Assembly: GCA_017549325.1 (NCBI GenBank)
Contig: JAFYVA010000017.1
Span: 1 to 64,000 of the forward strand
Direction of reading: 5' to 3'
Length of the DNA: 64,000 bases
Source of the DNA: Oscillospiraceae bacterium
GTDB taxonomy: Bacteria > Bacillota_A > Clostridia > Oscillospirales > Oscillospiraceae
Part shown: piece by piece, positions 1-8,480 of the stretch
Layout: every line of letters starts with the position of its first letter
Position numbering within the stretch: the first letter of the stretch is position 1
Position numbers and translations under genes: made by a program
Notes under the pieces: generated by a model
What the model saw: only the letters and a program-made list of their open reading frames with translations
The model's database searches: none
What the model was told of the DNA's origin: nothing

Positions 1-963
1 GAAGGCGAAGGCGACGAGGGTGCCACCTTCGCGGTGATGCGCGCGGCTATGCCTGCTGCCACCGTCGAAGAGGACGAGCGGGAAGTGGAGATGCTCTCCA
101 ACTCCCCCATGGCCGAGTACCGCAACGGCTTGCTGATCATCCGCAACAGCACCGACACCACCTCGGTGACGGTGAAGAAGGAATGGAAATGCGTGTCGGA
201 GAACTGGCGGCCCGTCACCATGCAGCTGATGGCCAACGGCGTGCCCGTCACGTCGCTGCTGTCCAACGTGGAGCTGACGCAGGTGCTGGACGCCAACAAC
301 AACTGGAGCGCCACATGGGGCAACCTGCCGCTGATGGCCAACGGTGCTGAGATCGTCTGGTCTGTCCGTGAGATCAAGATCGGCGACGAGGCCTGCCTGA
401 GCGACTACTCCTTCGTCAACTGGCTGGTGTCCTACAGCGGTGCCACCGAGACGTACAGTGACGGCCGTTTGGTGAACACGTCCTTCACCGTTACCAACGA
501 TACGTACCGCACGCTGCTGTATGTGGTCAAGACCGACCTGGGCGGCAGCATCCGTCTCGCGGGTGCACGCTTCACGCTGGCGCGGATGCGCAACGGCGCC
601 GTGGACAACAGCTTCACGGTTCGTGAGGATGTCACCGATGCCAACGGTATGATCACCTTCGATAACCTCGAGCACGGCGATTACTGTCTCACCGAGGTGG
701 CCTCGCCCACCGGTTACGACACGATGACCGCGCCCATCTACCTGACCATCCGCAGCGACGGCATCGTGGTGGTGCAGGCCCACGATTACGCCATCTCCGG
801 CGGCACCTACACCGTGCAGGTGCTCAACGAGCCGCTGCGCCCGCTGCCGGAAACCGGCGGTAGTGGCCCGGGATGGTACTATCTGCTGGGTGCGCTGTGT
901 ATGGCAGCCGCGGCTGCCGCGTGGTGCATCCGCCGCAGAGAGGGAGGTGTGTCTCCCCCGTGA
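1..963 (+). CDS. LPXTG-anchored pilin/adhesin, 5' end cut by the window edge
   Basis: The reading frame is open from base 1, so the true start lies upstream; 320 codons are visible. The C-terminus is a classic sortase signal: LPETGG near visible residue 281, a hydrophobic helix, then an RRREGG charged tail. Just before it is a SpaA-like Ig fold with an E-box of the form YCLTEVASPTGY, whose Glu normally catalyses an intramolecular Lys-Asn isopeptide bond. Upstream repeats resemble Cna-B/SpaA domains. It heads a pilus locus followed by the backbone pilin, two sortases and a minor pilin, so it is probably the tip adhesin or a minor pilin. Its exact role cannot be fixed without the missing N-terminus. 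Confidence 0.85.
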   Translation, partial: EGEGDEGATFAVMRAAMPAATVEEDEREVEMLSNSPMAEYRNGLLIIRNSTDTTSVTVKKEWKCVSENWRPVTMQLMANGVPVTSLLSNVELTQVLDANNNWSATWGNLPLMANGAEIVWSVREIKIGDEACLSDYSFVNWLVSYSGATETYSDGRLVNTSFTVTNDTYRTLLYVVKTDLGGSIRLAGARFTLARMRNGAVDNSFTVREDVTDANGMITFDNLEHGDYCLTEVASPTGYDTMTAPIYLTIRSDGIVVVQAHDYAISGGTYTVQVLNEPLRPLPETGGSGPGWYYLLGALCMAAAAAAWCIRRREGGVSPP

Positions 964-1037
964 TCGGCTCGAACCCAAGGAACGATAGAAAAGAACATAA
1001 ACATAGAGTAATGACACAACGAAAAGGAGAACGCAGT

Positions 1038-2801
1038 ATGAAATTTGCAAAGAAACTGTTTGCGCTGCTGCTGGCAACGCTCATGATGGTGGGCCTGCTG
1101 TCCACCACCGCCATGGCGGATGGCTATACGATCACGGTCAATAACTCCGTGGAAGGGCATACCTACACGGCCTATCAGATCTTTACCGGCGATCTGGAAG
1201 TTAGCACCGGTGTGCTGACAAACATCAAGTGGGGCGCCAACATCAACGCCGATGCCTTGGTGTCGGAACTGAAAAAGGATTCTACCGCTGGTACAGCCTA
1301 TCCTTTGTTTAGCATCGACGGTGTCAACCCCTTTGCGGCTATCCCGGCGTATGATTCTTCCAACCCCGACGCCTCTGCCAATGCAGTGGCGAAGGCAATC
1401 TCAGGTTGGCCGTATTATGAAGCCAACATCATGAAGTTTGCCGATGTGGCCAGCAAATTCCTCAACGGCACCGGTAGCAACAGCAACAGTACCGTTGCCG
1501 GCAAGTATGTGATGAGCGTTGACAAGACCGGATACTACCTGATTAAGGATACCGGCGCACTCTCTACCGATGGTGCTACCGACTATATGCTGCTGATCAA
1601 CATCCCCGACAGCCAGAACAACACCAACATTACTCCCAAGGTGTCTGCTCCCACCTTCAACAAAACCGTTCACCATACGCTGGAAGGCACCTATGGCAAG
1701 TTTTTGGATAGCGAAATCAGCGACGCAGCCAATGATGATATCAAGACAGGCGAAGAGGTAGATCTGAGCAAGCTGGCTGCGCTGGGCACCAGCAACGCTG
1801 TGTGGTTCAAGCTGGAAGCTACCCTCCCCAGCCTGTTCAAGAACTACCACCAGTATCACCTGAAGTTCACCGATGAGCTGCCCGCTACGCTCAAGCCCGT
1901 TCCTGGCTCCAGCAAGGGTAACATCTACCTGCTCCATGAGAGCGGCGAAAAAAAATTTCTGGACGCTGAAATCAGCATTGCAGAGAAAAGCGATGGCGGT
2001 ACGTTAACCGGCTATATCATCACGCTGGATTTCCACGACATCAAGACCCAGCTGACGGGTGTCAACTTCAACCTGAACGACACCATCGTCATCAAGTATG
2101 CCGCCACCCTTGAGCCCGGTGCTGATCTTGGCACTGCGTCGGGCAACATGAGCACGGCCACAATGACCTACTCCAATGATATGAACCAGGCGTTTGATGC
2201 AGATCACGGTCCCAATAGCAGCCATGACGGACTCAAAACCGGCACACTGAGCAGCTTTGTCAATGTGTATACCTATCAGGCTACCTTTACCAAGGTGGAC
2301 AGTGCCACGAAGGCCCCTTTGGGCGGTGCAGAGTTCTACCTCTTCCGCAATCGCACCATCAACCAGGGGACGAAGGATTATTATGCCGTGGTCAATAGTG
2401 ACGGCTATGTTACCGATTGGACCATCAATAAGACAGACGCCACCAAGCTGGTTTCCGGTACTGACGGTAAGTTCGTGGTCAAGGGCCTGGATGCACTGAG
2501 CTATTATTTGGAAGAGTATAAGGCTCCCTCCGGCTACGACAAGATGAAGGAGTCGGTGTTGTTTACCATCAGCGCTCCTGTGGAAAATCAGCAGCTGACG
2601 GGCCTGAGCATGACGGTGGACGCTATTACGGTGCAGGGCGATCTCTCTGCCGGTACGGTCACTGGTCAAGTGAACAACACGGCCGGTAAGGTGCTCCCCG
2701 CTACCGGCGGCATCGGTACCACCATCTTCTACATCGTGGGCGGTGTGCTGGTGATGGGCGCTGGTGCAGCCTTCGTGATGAAGCGCCGCAACGAGGCATA
2801 A
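1038..2801 (+). CDS. Isopeptide-forming backbone (major) pilin, LPATG-anchored
   Basis: A 587-residue surface protein. The start was chosen at ATG 1038 because AAAAGGAG sits just upstream and a Sec signal peptide follows (MKFAKKLFALLLA, cleavage after AMA). The N-terminal pilin domain contains HTYTAYQIF, and a candidate pilin lysine lies in ITPK near residue 200, the residue sortase C would join to the LPXT of the next subunit. A SpaA-like domain runs from about residue 411 with an E-box (YLEEYKAPSGY) near 488. The C-terminus has LPATGG near 552, a membrane helix and a KRRNEA tail. Size and layout fit a polymerising major pilin. The neighbouring sortase C supports this. Confidence 0.9.
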   Translation: MKFAKKLFALLLATLMMVGLLSTTAMADGYTITVNNSVEGHTYTAYQIFTGDLEVSTGVLTNIKWGANINADALVSELKKDSTAGTAYPLFSIDGVNPFAAIPAYDSSNPDASANAVAKAISGWPYYEANIMKFADVASKFLNGTGSNSNSTVAGKYVMSVDKTGYYLIKDTGALSTDGATDYMLLINIPDSQNNTNITPKVSAPTFNKTVHHTLEGTYGKFLDSEISDAANDDIKTGEEVDLSKLAALGTSNAVWFKLEATLPSLFKNYHQYHLKFTDELPATLKPVPGSSKGNIYLLHESGEKKFLDAEISIAEKSDGGTLTGYIITLDFHDIKTQLTGVNFNLNDTIVIKYAATLEPGADLGTASGNMSTATMTYSNDMNQAFDADHGPNSSHDGLKTGTLSSFVNVYTYQATFTKVDSATKAPLGGAEFYLFRNRTINQGTKDYYAVVNSDGYVTDWTINKTDATKLVSGTDGKFVVKGLDALSYYLEEYKAPSGYDKMKESVLFTISAPVENQQLTGLSMTVDAITVQGDLSAGTVTGQVNNTAGKVLPATGGIGTTIFYIVGGVLVMGAGAAFVMKRRNEA

Positions 2802-2810
2802 ATCCCCAAA

Positions 2811-3050
2811 AGGCCCCCTTGTCAAAGGGGGCTGGCTCGCCGAAAGGCGAGACTGGGGGATTCCCGGAAAAAGAATCCCTCCGTCATTTGCTCCGCAAAT
2901 GCCACCTCCCTTTCACAAGGGAGGCTTTGGTGCAAAGCACACAATGCTTTCACATCTCTCTGTCGGGGCGGGCCACTGCGCCCGCCCCCGCAGGGGGCAA
3001 CCTGCTCAGTCACGGCTCGCACCGTGGCAGAACCCTCCCAAAGGGGGAGA
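2811..3050. repeat. Three related palindromic repeat modules (REP/MITE-like)
   Basis: Three copies of one module design lie between the backbone pilin and sortase C. Module A (2811-2863) is a CCCCCTT/AAGGGGG hairpin, a second small hairpin (TCGCCGAAAGGCGA), then GACTGGGGGATTC. Module B (2873-2926) is the same design on the opposite strand with a different inner hairpin (ATTTGC/GCAAAT), so A and B face each other around 2864-2872. Module C (3007-3050) is a third copy in B's orientation with inner stem CACGG/CCGTG. The design matches dispersed GC-rich repeats I recall from Faecalibacterium/Oscillospiraceae genomes. It may also lower read-through from pilin to sortase. Confidence 0.65.
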
Positions 3051-3081
3051 TTTTGACCCACAACACCAAGGAGAGCACTGC

Positions 3082-3960
3082 ATGAAGAAGAAAAAAAGCA
3101 ATATCTCCAGCGTCTTGTTGGCACTGGTCTTTCTTGCAGGTCTGTCCTTGCTGTTGTACCCCACCCTCAGCAACTATCTCCACTCCCGGATGCAGTCCGG
3201 TGTGGTCTCCGGCTATCAGGAATATGTCCAGTCCACCAACACCGAAGAGCACCTGCACATGATCGCGCAGGCCCGGGCCTATAACCGCGCCATTCTGAGC
3301 CGCAGCAACCGCTTTGCCATCACGGAGGCGGAGCAGCAGCAGTACGATACACTGCTGAATCTGGCCGGAAACGGCATGATGGGCTATCTGGAGATCCCCT
3401 GCATCGATGTCAATCTTCCCATCTACCACGGCACGGAAGAGGATGTGCTGCAGCAAGCCATCGGCCACATCGAGTGGACCAGCCTGCCGGTGGGAGGGGA
3501 GAGCACCCATTGCGTCATCTCCGGCCATCGCGGATTGCCCAGCGCCGATCTGCTGACCCATATCGACCGGATGCGTATCGGCGACCGGTTCTATCTCAAC
3601 GTGCTGGGCCAGCGGCTGGAATATCAGGTGGACCAGATCAATGTGGTGCTGCCCAACGACACGGAAAAGCTGACCATCGAAGAGGGGAAGGACTATGTCA
3701 CACTCCTCACCTGCACCCCCTACGGCATCAACTCCCACCGTCTGCTGGTGCGGGGCACCCGTATCCTCGACGGCAAGCCTGCCGCCGGTACGCTGATCCT
3801 CACCGACGAGATCGAAGAGGTAAGCCTCATTTATATCCTCCCCGTGGCGCTGCTGATCATGGTGGCGGTGATGCTGCTGGGAAAGGGCGCTGTCGCTCTT
3901 GTGCGAAACATGACACCGAAGGAGAAACACAGTGAACAAGATGAAGCGACAACTTCATAG
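3082..3960 (+). CDS. Class C (pilus-polymerising) sortase
   Basis: A 292-residue membrane transpeptidase that joins pilin subunits through LPXTG-Lys bonds. Start ATG 3082 follows CAAGGAG; an earlier in-frame start would translate through the repeat block. An N-terminal membrane helix follows the charged MKKKKSN. The catalytic triad is visible: His149 in CVISGHRG, Cys211 in LLTCTPYG, and Arg in the following HRLLVRG. A second hydrophobic helix near the C-terminus (IYILPVALLIMVAVMLLG) is typical of class C. The next gene starts within its last codons, indicating translational coupling in the pilus operon. Confidence 0.93.
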   Translation: MKKKKSNISSVLLALVFLAGLSLLLYPTLSNYLHSRMQSGVVSGYQEYVQSTNTEEHLHMIAQARAYNRAILSRSNRFAITEAEQQQYDTLLNLAGNGMMGYLEIPCIDVNLPIYHGTEEDVLQQAIGHIEWTSLPVGGESTHCVISGHRGLPSADLLTHIDRMRIGDRFYLNVLGQRLEYQVDQINVVLPNDTEKLTIEEGKDYVTLLTCTPYGINSHRLLVRGTRILDGKPAAGTLILTDEIEEVSLIYILPVALLIMVAVMLLGKGAVALVRNMTPKEKHSEQDEATTS

Positions 3961-4918
3961 AGTCATTGCGCTGCTGCTGGGCTGCGTGTTGCTGTGCTGC
4001 CCTGCCTTCGCCGCCGAGGCGTCGTGCTCCCTCAGGGTCAACATTGCTGACGAACAGCACGAGCCGGTGGGACGATTCCATGTAGAGCTGGCACCCATCA
4101 CCGTCATGGACGGTGGCACTCACACGCTGCTGCCGGAATATGAGGCGCTGGGCATTACCGCTGCGGAGCTGGCCGCCCTCGACCCCCGGCAGGCCGAGAC
4201 GGTCTATCAGTACATCCGCGCCATGGACATCCCCGGCCATATGGTCACCACCAATGCCTACGGCGTGGCCAACTTCGGCGCGCTGGCCGAGGGCATTTAT
4301 CTGGTCTACGACCGCGGCGATCAGGTCTTTACCTTCCCGCCGTATCTGGTGTCGCTGCCCGCCGAGACGCCGGAGGGCCTCATTTACCACCTCAACTCTG
4401 AGCCGAAAACCGTATCGGTGGACAGCCACACAATACAGGTGGCCATTGAATGGGATGACAATGATAATGCCGCCGGACGCCGCCCCGAGGGCGTGGAGGT
4501 CACGCTGCTGCGGGACAACACTATGCTGCTGCGGGCCGCCGCATCCAACGGCGAGGCCACGCCCTATCGCAGCGTGGTGCTCAATGAGGTGTGCCTCTGG
4601 CAGCATACGTTCTTGATGTTGCCCCACGGCAGCACCTACTCCGTCTCCGGCGGCACCGTACCCCACTATACGCTGGTGGAGATCGAGGAGAACATGGAGG
4701 GCTTCGTGCTGTACTATCAGTATACGCCGTCGACCGATCCCACTCCGCCGGGTCCCACACCGCCAGGTCCCACGGGGCCGTCCACACCCGGCACCACCAC
4801 GCCGACACTGCCTCAGACGGGCTTCCGGATGCTCCCGGTCTACCTGCTGCTGGGGCTGGGCACGGTGATGGTGCTGGCAGGTATGGCTGACCTCTGCGTC
4901 AAGAAGGAGACGGTATGA
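3932..4918 (+). CDS. LPQTG-anchored minor pilin / surface protein
   Basis: A 328-residue secreted protein. GTG 3932 was chosen because AAGGAG lies seven bases upstream; it overlaps the sortase by 29 bases. A signal peptide (ALLLGCVLLCCPAFA) is followed by a mature region with a prealbumin/SpaA-like fold, in which a region around GVANFGALAEGIYLVYD resembles a Cna-B domain. A Pro/Gly/Thr-rich stalk (repeats of PTPPG) leads to LPQTG, a hydrophobic helix and a KKETV tail. Proline-rich stalk plus LPXTG fits a cell-wall-proximal basal pilin. The gene ends in an ATGA overlap with the second sortase. Confidence 0.82.
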   Translation: MNKMKRQLHRVIALLLGCVLLCCPAFAAEASCSLRVNIADEQHEPVGRFHVELAPITVMDGGTHTLLPEYEALGITAAELAALDPRQAETVYQYIRAMDIPGHMVTTNAYGVANFGALAEGIYLVYDRGDQVFTFPPYLVSLPAETPEGLIYHLNSEPKTVSVDSHTIQVAIEWDDNDNAAGRRPEGVEVTLLRDNTMLLRAAASNGEATPYRSVVLNEVCLWQHTFLMLPHGSTYSVSGGTVPHYTLVEIEENMEGFVLYYQYTPSTDPTPPGPTPPGPTGPSTPGTTTPTLPQTGFRMLPVYLLLGLGTVMVLAGMADLCVKKETV

Positions 4919-5511
4919 AGAGGAAGCTGCGCGGCACGATACTGATCGTGCTGGGGCTGGCACTGGCTTTTTCCGGCGCGGCGCTGTATGGCCGCTACGA
5001 GCGAGAGGCCGCTGTTGCCGGACAAAACGCCCAGCACCTGCTGCAGGAACTGCACTACGATCTGTCTCAGCGCCATCTGTTGGGCGTGGAGGCGGAAGCA
5101 CCGGAGGGGCAGATGCCCCAGATCATGCTGGATGGCTATGCGCTGCTGGGTGTTTTTACCGCCGAGGAGGCGGGCATCGAGCTGCCCATCATTGAAAACT
5201 GGAATTATGAAAAGCTCAAGCACAGCCCATGCCGCTACAGCGGCAGTCTGGCGGAGGGGAATCTCGTCCTGCTGGGCCATAACTACGCCAGCCACCTGGG
5301 GAACCTCAGTCAGCTGGAGGTTGGCGACAGCGTGACGTTCACCGACATCACCGGCAAAATCCACCGCTTCTGCGTAGCCGAGACGGCGACGCTGCGCCCC
5401 GAGCAAGTGCAGGCAGTGGAGGAGAGCCCTTATCCGCTAACGGTCTTTACCTGCACACCCTCGGGTAAGAGCCGTTTCGTGGTGTACTGCGAGGCAAGCA
5501 GTGGACAGTAG
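4915..5511 (+). CDS. Sortase, probably the housekeeping/anchoring partner of the pilus locus
   Basis: A 198-residue sortase with an N-terminal membrane anchor (GTILIVLGLALAFSGAALYG). Catalytic residues visible are His122 in LLGHNYASH, Cys180 in LTVFTCTPSG and Arg about six residues later in KSRFVVYCE. It has no C-terminal membrane helix and no N-terminal lid, unlike the class C enzyme two genes earlier. Its short size and FTC motif suggest class D or a related group; the class is uncertain. It overlaps the minor pilin gene and is followed by a terminator, so it closes the operon. Attaching the finished pilus to peptidoglycan is the likely role, by inference. Confidence 0.85.
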   Translation: MKRKLRGTILIVLGLALAFSGAALYGRYEREAAVAGQNAQHLLQELHYDLSQRHLLGVEAEAPEGQMPQIMLDGYALLGVFTAEEAGIELPIIENWNYEKLKHSPCRYSGSLAEGNLVLLGHNYASHLGNLSQLEVGDSVTFTDITGKIHRFCVAETATLRPEQVQAVEESPYPLTVFTCTPSGKSRFVVYCEASSGQ

Positions 5512-5524
5512 TAAATAGCAAAAT

Positions 5525-5552
5525 AGGCTCCTCACGGAGCCTGTTTTATTTT
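5525..5552 (+). terminator. Intrinsic terminator of the pilus operon
   Basis: Perfect 7-bp stem AGGCTCC / GGAGCCT with a four-base loop, followed by GTTTTATTTT, 14 bases after the sortase stop. Confidence 0.88.
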
Positions 5553-5574
5553 ACCGTATCTTTCCATTAATGCA

Positions 5575-5718
5575 TCAATCTGCAGGAGCCTTGGCGTCTT
5601 CAGGAACATGCCACCGGCCATCGATAAACTCTGCACCGGGAACGAGGCCTCCTCTGACAGCAAAGGATGCAAAGCTATACGCGCCACATTTCTTAGCTGT
5701 CTTCGTAATGGTTGGTTT
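5575..5718 (-). pseudogene. Remnant of an excisionase-like helix-turn-helix protein
   Basis: A 47-codon open stretch bounded by stops on the minus strand, without a usable start. Its C-terminal part reads like the tail of small MerR/excisionase-type HTH proteins: a TAKKCGAYSFASFAVRG helix pair, then LVPGAEFIDGRWHVPEDA and a KAPAD end, matching the usual pattern of helix, I-PGA, W-IP-DA and KPAD. The N-terminal part is missing and the recognition helix is degenerate. The rest of 5553-5794 holds no recognisable gene. Assignment rests on motif resemblance only. Confidence 0.35.
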
Positions 5719-5794
5719 TTACCGGACCTGTTCACTCGGGGCCTTTTCTTTTTTGCGCAGCGCGATCTCAACAGAATGAAAAGATGCACTCACC

Positions 5795-5823
5795 TTGCAA
5801 TCCGACTCCCGCGGTAGTATACT
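5795..5823 (+). promoter_or_regulatory. Sigma-A promoter of the MATE gene
   Basis: TTGCAA at 5795-5800 and TATACT at 5818-5823 with a 17-bp spacer, about 38 bases ahead of the start codon. Confidence 0.75.
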
Positions 5824-5861
5824 ATTCCCAGAAAGCAATCTAAGCAGGGGAGAGGGCGCAT

Positions 5862-7229
5862 ATGAGCAAGAGCCTGTCTAAGGACTTTACAAGTGGAAAT
5901 ATCCCGCGGCAGTTGTTCGTGTTCATGCTGCCCTTCATGGCCTCCAATGCCCTGCAGGTGCTCTACAGCACCATCGACATGGTCATCGTGGGCGAATTCG
6001 TCGGTACGGCAGGTCTCTCGGCGGTGTCCCAGAGTAGCCAGATTCTGAACTTTGCCACCATGGTGTGCCTCGGCTTTTCCAACGCAGGCCAAGTGCTGAT
6101 TTCGCAGGCGCTGGGCGCGGGCAAGCGCAAGGAGATGAGCCGTATCATCGGTACGCTGTTTACCCTCATCACTGCCCTTGCGGTGGTGCTGTCGGTGATC
6201 GTCATCGGCCTGAAGGGCTGGATCTTGGAGATCATGAACATCCCCGCGGAGTCCTATGCCTATACCGAGCAGTATCTCATCATCTGCGGTGCGGGTCTGT
6301 TTTTCACGGCGGGTTACAACATGGTCTCCGCTGTCCTGCGCGGCATGGGCGACTCCCGCCGTCCGTTCTTGTTTATCTGCATTGCCTCTGCCGTCAACTT
6401 GGTGCTGGACATTCTGTTCACGGGCATCTTCAAGTGGGAAGTCGCGGGCGCGGCGTGGGCCACCATCATCGGACAGGCGGTGTCCTTCGTCTTCTCCATC
6501 TTCTTCCTCTATCGCAGAAAAACCGAGTTCGGTTTCGACTTTGCAAGGGCGAACTTCAAGCCAGAGGTGCGCTATTCCAAGATGATCTTCTCACTGGGCA
6601 CCCCCATGGCCATCCAGTCGGGTTTCATCAACCTCTCTATGCTGTATGTCAACGCCCTCATCAACAATGTCAGTGTGGTGGCCTCTGCGACCTTCGGCGT
6701 GGGTATCCGTATTGATGACATCATCAACAAGATCTCCCAAGGCATCCAGTACGCTGCTCTGCCCATGATCAGCCAGAACATCGCGGCGCGGCAGGAGAAG
6801 AGAGCCGTCAGGACCGTCTACTGGGCGTGGATTTTCGCCTTGACGCTGACGGTCATCTGCGTGGCTTCCTATTTGCTCTTTGGCGAAGCACTGTTCCGCA
6901 TCTTCTCCGATGACCCGGCGGTTCACGAAATGTCCGGCGTATTTATCAAGGCTATGCTTTGGATATTCCCCGCCCTTGCGTTTATGCGGGGCAGCGGCGC
7001 ATTCATCCAAGGCATCGGCCATACGAAGTTGACTATGGCACTGGCGCTTTTGGACGGCGTGGTGTTGCGTATTGGCCTGAGCTGGCTTTTCGGCATCGTG
7101 CTGGGCTGGGATTTCTACGGCTTTGTGCTTGGCTACGCCCTCGCCGCCTACGGCTATGCGATTCCCAGTGTGATCTACTTCCTCTCCGGCATTTGGAAAA
7201 AGCGCAGGATCTTGGCGGATGATATTTGA
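5862..7229 (+). CDS. MATE-family multidrug/metabolite exporter
   Basis: A 455-residue polytopic membrane protein with about twelve hydrophobic segments in two similar halves, the architecture of MATE cation-coupled antiporters. The N-terminal signature LPFMASNALQVLYSTIDMVIVG and the loop around SRRPF after VLRGMGD are typical of the clostridial DinF/NorM-like branch. ATG 5862 follows a GGGGAGAGG site. It is monocistronic between its own promoter and terminator. The substrate cannot be read from the sequence. Confidence 0.93.
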   Translation: MSKSLSKDFTSGNIPRQLFVFMLPFMASNALQVLYSTIDMVIVGEFVGTAGLSAVSQSSQILNFATMVCLGFSNAGQVLISQALGAGKRKEMSRIIGTLFTLITALAVVLSVIVIGLKGWILEIMNIPAESYAYTEQYLIICGAGLFFTAGYNMVSAVLRGMGDSRRPFLFICIASAVNLVLDILFTGIFKWEVAGAAWATIIGQAVSFVFSIFFLYRRKTEFGFDFARANFKPEVRYSKMIFSLGTPMAIQSGFINLSMLYVNALINNVSVVASATFGVGIRIDDIINKISQGIQYAALPMISQNIAARQEKRAVRTVYWAWIFALTLTVICVASYLLFGEALFRIFSDDPAVHEMSGVFIKAMLWIFPALAFMRGSGAFIQGIGHTKLTMALALLDGVVLRIGLSWLFGIVLGWDFYGFVLGYALAAYGYAIPSVIYFLSGIWKKRRILADDI

Positions 7230-7241
7230 GTTTTCCTGTAG

Positions 7242-7279
7242 AATACGGAGATATTCGTGAGGGATATCTCCGTATTTTT
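7242..7279 (+). terminator. Intrinsic terminator after the MATE gene
   Basis: Perfect 13-bp stem AATACGGAGATAT / ATATCTCCGTATT with a nine-base loop and a T-rich tail. Confidence 0.88.
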
Positions 7280-7341
7280 GCGTACCCTCGTCACCTTGCA
7301 CAGACCGATTTAGACCATCCGCCAAACAAGTGGCGGATGAC

Positions 7342-7370
7342 TTGCTTTTATCGGGCATTAGGGATAAAAT
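7342..7370 (+). promoter_or_regulatory. Sigma-A promoter of pta
   Basis: TTGCTT (7342-7347) and TAAAAT (7365-7370), 17-bp spacer. A CATCCGCC / GGCGGATG inverted repeat (7317-7340) abuts the -35 on its upstream side. TTGTCAA, which looks like half a Rex box, lies directly after the -10 at 7372-7378. Confidence 0.7.
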
Positions 7371-7406
7371 ATTGTCAAATAAACATCCCACCGGAGGAAG
7401 TAAACA

Positions 7407-8402
7407 ATGAATCTGGTCAATAATCTGATCGAAAAGGCAAAACTGAACCCCAAGAAGATCGCCATGGCTGAGTGTGACGAGGTGCGTACCCTGCAGGCCG
7501 CCCGTAAGGTGCTGGACGAGGGCATCGCCTATCCCGTGCTGGTCAACGATCCCGCTGTTATCAGGAAAACGGCAGAAGTGGCGGGCGTTTCTCTGGATGG
7601 CATGGAGATCGTGGACACCACCGATGCGGCGGCTCGCGAGGCGCTGTTTGCCCGCTTTATGTGCCTTGAGGCGCGGGAAGCGCCCGAGGAGGAGTACCGC
7701 ACCAGAATGGATGACCCCATGGGCTACGCCATGATGCTGGAGGCCGTAGGCGAGGTGGATTGCTCTTTTCAGGGCGTGACCAACACCACGGGCGATGTGC
7801 TGCGTATGGCCCTGAAGATCATCGGCCTTAAGGAGGGCGTCACCACCGTGTCGATCTTCGCGTTGGTGGAGACTCCCGGCTTTGTGGGCCCCGAGGGGGA
7901 TGTGATCGTCTTTGCCGACTGTGCCCTGAACCGTGAGCCGGCCCCCGAGGCACTGGCCTCCATCGCCATTGCCGCCGCCGACAATATCCGCGCCATCATG
8001 GGCTGGGAGCCCCGCGTGGCGTTCCTGTCTTTCTCCACCGACGGCAGCGGTAAGGGAGAGCGCGTGGATCGTATCCGCGCCGCCTTGGATCGCATCCACA
8101 CGATTCGCCCCGACATCAAGGCTGACGGCGAGTTCCAGTTGGACGCCGCCATTGATCCCGAAGTCGCCGCCAAGAAGGTCAAGCGCCCTTCCGAGGTGGC
8201 AGGCAAGGCCAATATTTTGATTTTCCCCAACCTCGATGCCGCCAACATCGGCATTAAGTTGGTGCAGCGCTTTGCCCATGGCCTCGGCGTTGGACACACT
8301 CTGTCCGGCTTCCGCAAGCCCGTGGCCGACTCCTCCCGCGGCGCAACGATTGAAGAAATCGTCGGCGATATCGCACTGGTGGTCTTGGCTGCTGAGCAAT
8401 GA
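7407..8402 (+). CDS. pta: Phosphate acetyltransferase (phosphotransacetylase)
   Basis: A 331-residue enzyme of the PTA/PTB family, interconverting acetyl-CoA and acetyl phosphate for ATP production from fermentation. Its length is that of short, single-domain phosphotransacetylases such as clostridial Pta. Family landmarks are AECDEVRTLQAARKVL at the N-terminus, the FSTDGSGKG region that binds CoA, PDIKADGEFQLDAA, and NILIFPNLDAANIGIKLVQR near the C-terminus. A GGAGG site precedes ATG 7407. No acetate kinase is adjacent. A phosphobutyryltransferase role is possible but less likely from these motifs. Confidence 0.92.
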   Translation: MNLVNNLIEKAKLNPKKIAMAECDEVRTLQAARKVLDEGIAYPVLVNDPAVIRKTAEVAGVSLDGMEIVDTTDAAAREALFARFMCLEAREAPEEEYRTRMDDPMGYAMMLEAVGEVDCSFQGVTNTTGDVLRMALKIIGLKEGVTTVSIFALVETPGFVGPEGDVIVFADCALNREPAPEALASIAIAAADNIRAIMGWEPRVAFLSFSTDGSGKGERVDRIRAALDRIHTIRPDIKADGEFQLDAAIDPEVAAKKVKRPSEVAGKANILIFPNLDAANIGIKLVQRFAHGLGVGHTLSGFRKPVADSSRGATIEEIVGDIALVVLAAEQ

Positions 8403-8439
8403 GGGCAGGGGCATAACGTGTGGTAAGAAAATATGAAGA

Positions 8440-8478
8440 AAGCCCTGAAGTCGTGGACTTCAGGGCTTCCTTGTATTT
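8440..8478. terminator. Terminator between pta and the convergent XRE gene
   Basis: Perfect 13-bp stem AAGCCCTGAAGTC / GACTTCAGGGCTT, loop GTG, then a T-rich tail on the plus strand. Confidence 0.88.
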
Positions 8479-8480
8479 TT

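Noticed and set aside
7372..7385. TTGTCAA after the pta -10 as a Rex box
   Set aside because: Only one half-site is present; the expected TTGACAA partner four bases later is missing.
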